From contig JAQGPB010000306.1 of NCBI GenBank assembly GCA_028293265.1, positions 1 to 7,192 of the forward strand: a stretch of DNA of 7,192 nt. Reading direction: 5' to 3'. Origin of the DNA: Pedosphaera sp. (GTDB lineage Bacteria; Verrucomicrobiota; Verrucomicrobiae; Limisphaerales; Pedosphaeraceae). Position 1 is the stretch's first letter. Every line of letters starts with the position of its first letter. This document shows, piece after piece, positions 6,870 through 7,192 of the stretch. The position numbers and the translations under genes were made by a program. The notes under the pieces are model-generated. The model did no database searches and was not told where the DNA came from. It worked only from the letters and a program-made list of their open reading frames with translations.

Positions 6870-7100
6870 TTACCGTTCCGTGTTGCCAGGTCCCAAGCCG
6901 AAGGGGTTCCCACGGCCAATGGAGCCATTCTGGCCTTGGGGCAACGGGGCGGGCGCGCTTTCAAAGTCATTGTCCCGGCTGGCAGCAGTCCCAACTTCGC
7001 GCTGGTCGCCCATGGCGCCGGTGTTGTCATGGTTAGTTGCGCAACCTGCCAGCAAAAGGGCCGCACTTGCAAACATCAAAATGCCTTTAACAGTTTTCAT
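6870..7100 (-). CDS. Small lipoprotein, copy 3 of 3
   Basis: A 76-residue predicted lipoprotein and the first of the three in transcription order. It has MKTVK, a hydrophobic core, lipobox LLAGC with Cys20, then ATNHDNTG. EVG replaces ETG at 35-37. The linker (38-55) is Ala/Pro-rich with RDND and FES. The tail GQNGSIGRGNPFGLGPG (56-72) is followed only by NTER, so this copy lacks the longer end of the others. It matches copy 1 at 19 of the first 28 positions and copy 2 at 21. The start is set by the signal peptide and by the AGAAAG leader shared with copy 2. The function is unknown. Further copies may lie to the right of the window. Confidence 0.85.
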   Translation of the reverse strand: MKTVKGILMFASAALLLAGCATNHDNTGAMGDQREVGTAASRDNDFESAPAPLPQGQNGSIGRGNPFGLGPGNTER

Positions 7101-7150
7101 TCGATTAGCTTTCTGTTCGAGTTAAGTCGTTGTTGAATTTCCGTTTCAAG
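7101..7150 (-). promoter_or_regulatory. Leader of lipoprotein gene 3, conserved with gene 2
   Basis: This is the partner of the copy 2 leader. On the minus strand it begins CTTGAAA and ends AGAAAGCTAATCGA next to ATG 7100. A loose promoter can be read (TTGAAA, 18-base gap, TTAACT) with a good -35 and a poor -10. Beyond 7150 to the window edge I see nothing further that I can name. Confidence 0.4.
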
Positions 7151-7192
7151 GCATACCTTAGTTGAAGCGCTTGCCCACAACAGCGGGGGGTA

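Noticed and set aside
6632..7072. A 146-codon minus-strand open frame overlapping lipoprotein copy 3
   Set aside because: Half of it is a shadow of copy 3 in another frame and the rest falls in the non-coding spacer. It has no recognisable domain or ribosome site.

Overview
The window comes from a moderately GC-rich bacterial genome. All five genes I can support lie on the minus strand. The glutamate synthase sequence, the intracellular GH13 enzyme, the weak use of Shine-Dalgarno sites and the small glycine/asparagine-rich lipoproteins together suggest a member of the PVC group, perhaps a Pedosphaera/Limisphaerales-like verrucomicrobium. That placement is recall-based inference and was not tested by a search.

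Layout, left to right; all transcription runs right to left. (1) From the left edge to 3217 lies the N-terminal ~1072 codons of the ferredoxin/NADPH-type glutamate synthase large subunit (gltB). The reading frame is open to the window edge, where the gene is cut off. (2) From 3218 to 3449 is the gltB upstream region, AT-rich, with a direct repeat of AAAATTTTG. (3) From 3450 to 5601 is a two-gene translationally coupled unit: a cytoplasmic GH13 alpha-amylase-family enzyme, then, one base after its stop, a secreted concanavalin-like (DUF1349/GH43_C2-type) protein. (4) From 5607 to 5783 is a non-coding stretch densely packed with inverted repeats. It looks like a terminator-type hairpin followed by a structured leader of the GH13 gene. 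(5) From 5795 to 7100 is a tandem array of three paralogous 76-79 residue lipoproteins, separated by 317 and 278 bases of non-coding DNA.

gltB is housekeeping nitrogen assimilation. The GH13 unit probably handles an alpha-glucan inside the cell, with an exported partner of unknown ligand. The lipoprotein array is the most unusual part. The three copies share a near-constant signal peptide and lipobox, a hypervariable proline-rich linker, and a constant glycine-rich tail of the form GxNGSxGxGNPxGxGxG. I do not recognise this family. No tRNA, rRNA, CRISPR array, insertion sequence, toxin-antitoxin pair or defence gene is visible.
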